This document shows, piece after piece, positions 1 through 6,100 of a DNA stretch of 8,483 nucleotides. A program made the translations under genes and the position numbers. Positions within the stretch are counted from its first letter, which is position 1; each line of letters opens with the position of its first letter. The stretch is from Candidatus Omnitrophota bacterium (lineage in GTDB: Bacteria > Omnitrophota > Gorgyraeia > JABMRN01), in assembly GCA_013202515.1 (NCBI GenBank), contig JABMRN010000356.1:1-8483 (forward strand), written 5' to 3'. The notes beneath the pieces are model-generated. The model saw nothing but the letters and a program-made list of their open reading frames with translations. It did no database searches and was not told where the DNA came from.

Positions 1-120
1 AAATCCCTCCTCCTATTATTAGGCGCAGGCGCTGTGCTTGCGGCGATGATGATGGGGCAGGCTCCGGGTATGTATCAGCTGGCGAGCTTTGATGTGCTGG
101 GTTGGTTGTTGATTGGTGGT
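1..120 (+). repeat. Header repeat, copy 1 (hydrophobic hairpin)
   Basis: Encodes a lysine-serine start followed by LLLLLGAGAVLAAMMM, a short APGMYQLAS connector and a second hydrophobic stretch (DVLGWLLIGGML). This reads as a two-helix membrane hairpin or an internal signal-anchor. The first 60 bases are identical to copy 3 and differ at only two positions from copy 2; across 84 bases I count 4 and 5 differences. Silent positions are conserved, including the leucine codon series, which is unusual for diverged domains. The window begins exactly at the first base of the repeat, so upstream sequence of this copy (IP and the preceding linker) is cut off. Confidence 0.9.
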
Positions 121-3100
121 ATGTTAGCTAAAGTTCTTTTTGCAGCGGGCAAGAGTGAGGCGGAGGGGGGTGGAGAAGCAGATGAATTCAAATCGCTTAG
201 AGAGGCATTAGATTTACATAAAGAGACATTGGCTAGTAAATTGGGTGTAAGTGGACCGTCAATAGTCCGCTGGGAGAAAGGACGCCCGCTCCCTCCAGAA
301 AAACTACAGGCTCTAAGAGTAATATATAAAGAGTCAGCCCCTCGAATATTCAAATCCCTAAGAGAGGTATTAGGCCTTAGCCAGGAAGAGGCGGGGAAGA
401 AAAAGGGATTAAGCGTTACACACACTACTATATATGCGTGGGAAACAGGCAAGGCCTTGCTCCCTCCAGAAAAACTACAGGCCCTAAGAGTAATATATAA
501 AGAGTCAGCCCCTCGAATATTCAAATCCTTGAGGATGGCGTTGAATTTATCTCGAAAAGATATGGCCCACAGATTAGGAACTAAAGAGCATATTGTATTA
601 AACTGGGAACTAGGTTTAACATTATTGCCGCAAAAAGAGCTAGAAAAAATAAAGGCAATATATAAAGAATTAGCCCCTCAGATATTTAAATCTACAAGAG
701 ATCTATTAGCCTTAGCACAAGAAGATGTGGCCACCAGGCTGGGTGTTTCACAGAGAACAATAGCGAATTGGGAAAATCACACATTTCCATTACCCCCAGA
801 AAAATTACAGGCATTAAGAGCAATATACAAAGAGTTAGCTCCTCAGATATTCAGATCCCTAAGAGAGGCGTTGGGTTTGAGAGGAGGACAATTAGCTGAT
901 ATGTTAGATGTTACAAATGCCACTATATCGCGGTGGGAAAATCATACAGATCCATTACCTGCAGAAAAACTACAGGCCCTAAGAGTAATATATAAAGAGT
1001 CAGCCCCTCGAATATTCAAATCCTTAAGACAACTGTTAGGGTTGACTCGAGAGGATGTAGGGCATAGATTGGGCGTTACCTCTATGGCTATATTGTTGTG
1101 GGAAAATTATACACATTCATTACCTCTAGAAAAATTACAGGCATTAAGAGCGATTTATAACGATTATTCACCTTTTAGGCTTAAGGCGTTGATAGAAGAG
1201 AGCGGTCTTGATATGCGCGCATTACAGCAAGCGTTGGGTTTGTCATATTCGTCATTATACTTGAAGCGAAAGGGTCAGGTTCGCATATATTCCAGCACAT
1301 TAGAAAAAATTCTCTCGATTATTTATGAAAGAACTGTTGGGCTTGGATCTGTTGCATTTGATCAAGGAAGGTTAACGCCTACTACAAATGTCGATTTAGA
1401 AGCTATGGATAAAGCTACCATGGCTTATGAGATAAGACAAGCTTTTGCCGCAATTATACCAGATAAAGACAAAAGAGATCTATTTAGCGTCCTTATGTTA
1501 AAAATATTTTCATCAAGGGAAAAAGACAGCAGAAGAATGGCGATGAGATTCTGTGCCAAACATGATCTAACATTCACCGAATTCGAAGAGTTTAGAGAAA
1601 GACTCGCAGGAGAATTGTCTGGGGTTAAAACACATATTTCTCGAAGACCCAAATCTGCAATGCCCGCCATCTTAATAGCAGGCGCTATCTCTCTATGGCA
1701 GTGTCTTATACTCTTACCATTTGTCGTCTTAAATGACGCCATACTTGGCCTAATCAATAATAGAAAATACTACCAAGCCACACTAAACAAGCATCCAGTA
1801 TTAGATAAAGTACTTACCTTTATAGAGAATAGAGGATTAGTCTCTATACAATACCTACCTCCTGATATATCCAAACACCTTCCTAGATTAGCCATTAAGT
1901 TTATTGATTATGTGTCGAATATTGCGGAACCCTTCCAACAGGCGTTTAGACCATCTCTTGTTCCTGCCTACGCAGGAGCTGGTTCGTTAGCTGTTGCAGT
2001 AACACCAGTACCTCTTACACCATATGGTATGAAGATGGATGAAGGTGGAGAAGAAAGGCGACCGCTTGGATATTGGACAAAAGAAACGCTAGCAGAAGCT
2101 TTGCTGAATCCGCCATCTGATGTGAGAGATGCCGCAAATTCAACTCATTGGAATAAGTCAAAACGTCACAAAGCGGTACCAAGCACTGCTGTGAGACTTT
2201 TTGGTTCCTGGGAAGATGCAACACAAAAAATACTTGGGAGGGTAGTACATGCGGGAAAACCGGCCAGAGAGAAGGCATGGGTAGGGGAATATTCAGGCCC
2301 AAAAGCATGGAAAGAAGTTAGAGGTGTTCTTCCTGATTTTGTTAGACCAGGAGGTGGTTTAGTTGACGATCCTGACCCTAAAAGAATTCTTAGTAGAAAT
2401 CTCAACGCTGATGAAATTCGCGCTCTAAGAATACTAATTGATAAAGGTAATGCCCCAGCGAGACTAGCGCTTATTATGACACACACGGGGTTAGTTGCTA
2501 GTATTGCCAAAACAATTGAAAAAACATTTGATTACTTAAACCTTGATAAAGAAAATTTAATAAATATAGGCATGTGGGGATACCTGACTAAAGGAGGGGA
2601 AATAAGCAGTGGATTAGCCAGAGCAGCTGAGCTGTATAAACCTCAGCACAAAGGAAAGGCCAAATTTTCCACATACGCTAGAGGATACATCACGCAGGCG
2701 ATAATGAGGTTTGTTCGTGAAGAAATAAATAAGAGAGAAAAACCCTTAGACGATTCTAGTGGAGAAAAAGAAGGCAAAAAACCAATAAGTGCTCGAATTG
2801 CTATCGGGGATTTGCGAAAAGAAATAAGCACTATAAAACGAGACGATTTGAAGAGGATGCTATGCGATCTGATTAACGCTGGAGAAGGAACAAAAGCCGA
2901 AAGGAATGTGGAATTTTTACTTATGGAAAGTGTGGATGGGTTTACGAAAATCGAAATTGGGGAAATGTATGGAATTGGAAGGGCAGGCGTAAGCATAGCT
3001 ATTATAACAACCAAGCGAGAAATAAAAGAAGCGCTGAAGAAATTGGGAATCAAAAAAGGTTTAATTGGTGATGATACATTTGCAGAATTAGATATTTTGC

Positions 3101-6100
3101 TAACTAGAAGGGTACGGGAAAGAGGATATATTTTTGATTCTGGTGATGATGAAAGACGAATAATTGTGGAGGCGCTTGACAAACACGGTTGGAATCAATC
3201 AGCAGCCGCCCGGGAATTAGGTGAAGATAGATCTAATTTAAACAAGAAACTACAAAAATTAGGCATAGATGCACGAAGAGCAAAGCAGGATCCGCAATAT
3301 GCCGAACAGGTCCTAACAGGTGCAGGGGTTACAGAAGTATCTGAAGAAGGAGAAGAAGGTCCACAAGGACCCGTAGTCACCAATATCCCCAAATCCTTCC
3401 TCCTATTATTAGGCGCAGGCGCTGTGCTTGCGGCGATGATGATGGGGCAAGCTCCGGACATGTATCAGCTGGCAAGTGTTGGGGATGTACTGGGGATTGG
3501 TTTGCTTATTGGTGTAGCACGAGCAATGCTTTCTCCGCATACTGATAAGGGTGGCACAAGCCCACAAGTCTATGATGGATCTATGGAGGAAGTAATCAAA
3601 TGTATACGTTTATCTATTGAAGGACAAGAGAATATTCCGGATCTTCCTGATAGTCTATACAGAAAAACCAAATCCTCTACGGTAATAAGATTGGGTCCGC
3701 ATGAAATCAGCAGTAAGAGACTAATCGGTTATGAGTCGTTTATTCTAAGATTTGAGACAGACAATCAGTATTACGGCTTTATCGTCAACATACACCCGAT
3801 AGATATTGAGAAACCAGGGGATGTTGATTTCAGACTACCCCTCTTCTCTGTATATCTTGATATAGATACAAATTTATTCCAGATAATTGATAGGACTAAT
3901 AATCCATCTGTAGCAAAGCGAACCAGCTTTGACGCATTTACGGCAACCATAACGCCGCGTGGATCATTTACAGAACCCAAACCCTTTTATCTTAAGTGCA
4001 ATTTTGAAGGAAAATTAGAGGTAAGATGGGGTTTGCATGATAAATCGTGGTCCGGGTACGGCAAACTGCTTAAATTGACATTAAACAGCGATCGATTCAA
4101 AAAGGGTAAGTTCTATCTCATGGATATGAAATATAATGTAGCGCTTGGATGGACGATAGAGGCGTATGAACTGGAAAATTTTGAAAAGGTTACATGGTAT
4201 CCCCATGCAACACATCGTCTTGTCGCGAAATCGATAGATAGCGATGAGGTCCGGGCAGCAGTATCGAAGGAGTGGGTGCAGGATGTTTTGGGAGAGGTTG
4301 TCCTTGACTTACTCGGTCCACATATAGATTTTTCAAAGATTGAGGAAGAGGGATTTGTTTTTGGAACAGAATCTATCAATCTCGGCCATAAGATGCTTCA
4401 ATCGCTTCTTGAAAGAGGAATGGCAACGATGCCCGGTGTAGTAATAAATCCATGGGTTGAGTTGGTTGAAACTCAAAGCGGACTTATAACAATCGGATCT
4501 TTTGAGATAAAAGGGAAAACGAAACTTGTCCGCATGGAGACACGTATTTCTTACGGATCACTTCTTCGCGTAGAACCGATAAAATTAAAAAAAATGAAGG
4601 GATGGATATTATTCGGGTTTGAAGTAGAAAAGCGCGATGATTTATCATTGAGGGGGAGAACGCCGACCGATGTGTGGTTCGTAAACGCGAAAAAAGGAGG
4701 TATCGTGCGCCGCTTTTCGTTTGATGAAGAAGAAAAAAGGCAGTTACTCGATAAAGTAATTGAGCGCAGTGAAAAGCAGTCTGATAGACAGAAGAGAGAA
4801 AAAGAAAAATCCCTGCGAAAAATTGAACGCGGAAGAAAAAAGATACTAGAACTTACAGGAAAAAAGCCGATGAGAAAAAAGAGGGTTTTACCGAATAAAA
4901 AACCCAGTGCCACAAAAAAGAAAGATGCCGGCCAAGGCAAGACGCCGGGGACGAGTATTGCTTCAGCAATTCAAACCCGTAAGGAGCGCAAGCAGGCAAA
5001 CCGGCAGAAGAGGGCGCATGCTAAGTTGGAAGATAATCGGGAAAAACTTGAAGTATGTATTGTTAAGATCGAACACCTAATCGATGAGATACTGAAAAAA
5101 GATACAATACTAAAGATGCGCCCGTTGTATAGAAAATTAGATGGAGCGCTTGTAGAATTGGCTTGCATTGACCATGCAGGAGTTCTTGTCTATCTGACGG
5201 ATCTTTCGAAAAAGATTAAAAACGGAAATGGCGGAAGTCTGATAGCAAATTGTATTTACGAACTAATTGAGGCAACCATTGAGGATATTGAGACAGGCGA
5301 GAATTTAGGGGAGAAAAATGACAAGAAAGAGAGAAGTAGCGCTGACGAAGATGATACGGATGAGGGTGAGGAAGATGAAGAATTCGATGGATTGGAACCA
5401 GAAGATATACCCGAACTTGCCTTAGTAGAGGATTATGTAGAAGAAGGGGGAATTCCCTCGCAGCCTGAGTCAGACCAGAGGCCGCTCGGGATGAATTTTG
5501 GTACAAATTCAAAGGATGAAGAAGGGGAAGATAAAGGGAGTATTATTTCTCCGGATGATGTTGTTGTTAAAAAACTCCCACCAGATAAGGATCCACACAA
5601 GCCTGGCACGCCGATACTGACAAAGGCGCTACTCGGAAAAAAGATGGATTTAGCGCGAGCAATGCTCTCTAAGGATGCTGATGGTGGAAGGGGAGTCAGT
5701 AAAGCAAGGAAATCATCACAGAAACCGCGTGGATATTATACAGTAGAAAAAATAAAAGAGTTAATGCATAACCCTCCTTCGGATGTAAAAGATCCGGCAA
5801 ATTCGGAGCATTGGCGTAACAGCAAGGAATATAAATGGTTACCGATTGCGGCTAGGAGATTATACGGTTCATGGCCAAAGGCAGCACTAGAAATACTTGG
5901 AAGAGCTATAGGTAGCGGGCAACTCAAGAAAAAAAAATGGGTAGAAAAATATTCAGGTCCTACGGCCTGGGAAGAGGTTAGAGCCGTTCTTCCCAGCTTT
6001 GTAAAGCCAAGAGGGGGATTGGTTGATGATCCTGACCCCAGAGATATTCTTAATAGAGATCTTAACACTGGTGAAATTCGCGCTCTGAGAAAATTAATTG

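Larger units (their letters stand above)
187..1332 (+). repeat. Tandem array of XRE-type helix-turn-helix units (six clear, one degenerate)
   Basis: Seven consecutive units of about 54-57 residues: 187-348, 349-519, 520-684, 685-849, 850-1014, 1015-1179 and a degenerate 1180-1332. The clear units follow the XRE/HTH_3 plan: FKSLREALGL, a first HTH helix, LGV plus a variable recognition helix, then WE, an LPPEKL-type turn and LQALRVIYKE. Examples of the core are LASKLGVSGPSIVRWEKG in unit 1 and VATRLGVSQRTIANWENH in unit 4. The family binds DNA, usually as a dimer with one HTH per chain, so a covalent array this long is unusual. The linkers between units are nearly invariant while the recognition helices differ from unit to unit. 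The array follows the header hairpin directly, which would place it close to the membrane on the cytoplasmic side. DNA binding is inferred, not shown. Confidence 0.88.

Noticed and set aside
75..524. Antisense ORF of 149 codons with an internal repeat
   Set aside because: It is the reverse complement of the first XRE HTH units. Its repeat is the mirror of the inter-HTH linker and it resembles no protein.
187..1332. Repeats as a CRISPR array or as diversity-generating retroelement variable regions
   Set aside because: Repeats are protein-coding with about 165-base periodicity and in-frame, lacking short palindromic repeats with unique spacers. No reverse transcriptase or template copy is in the window.
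2032..2045. Possible internal start (ATG AAG ATG GAT) that would make the sigma-like block a separate gene
   Set aside because: The frame is continuous upstream with no stop, and no convincing ribosome binding site stands before it. Internal initiation cannot be excluded but is not supported.
2410..3048. Calling the block a functional sigma-70 factor
   Set aside because: Key polymerase-contact residues are changed, region 2.2 carries an insertion, and the block is buried in a giant chain. Only 'sigma-like' is supportable.
2643..3182. Antisense ORF of 179 codons, the longest on the minus strand
   Set aside because: It lies opposite the conserved sigma-like block and is serine/isoleucine-rich as expected from the reverse of a K/E-rich frame. 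No domain is visible.
4551..4940. Antisense ORF of 129 codons rich in Phe/Ser, membrane-protein-like
   Set aside because: Reverse complement of lysine/glutamate-rich codons (aaa, gaa) gives Phe/Ser runs. It is a composition artefact opposite the coiled-coil-like segment.
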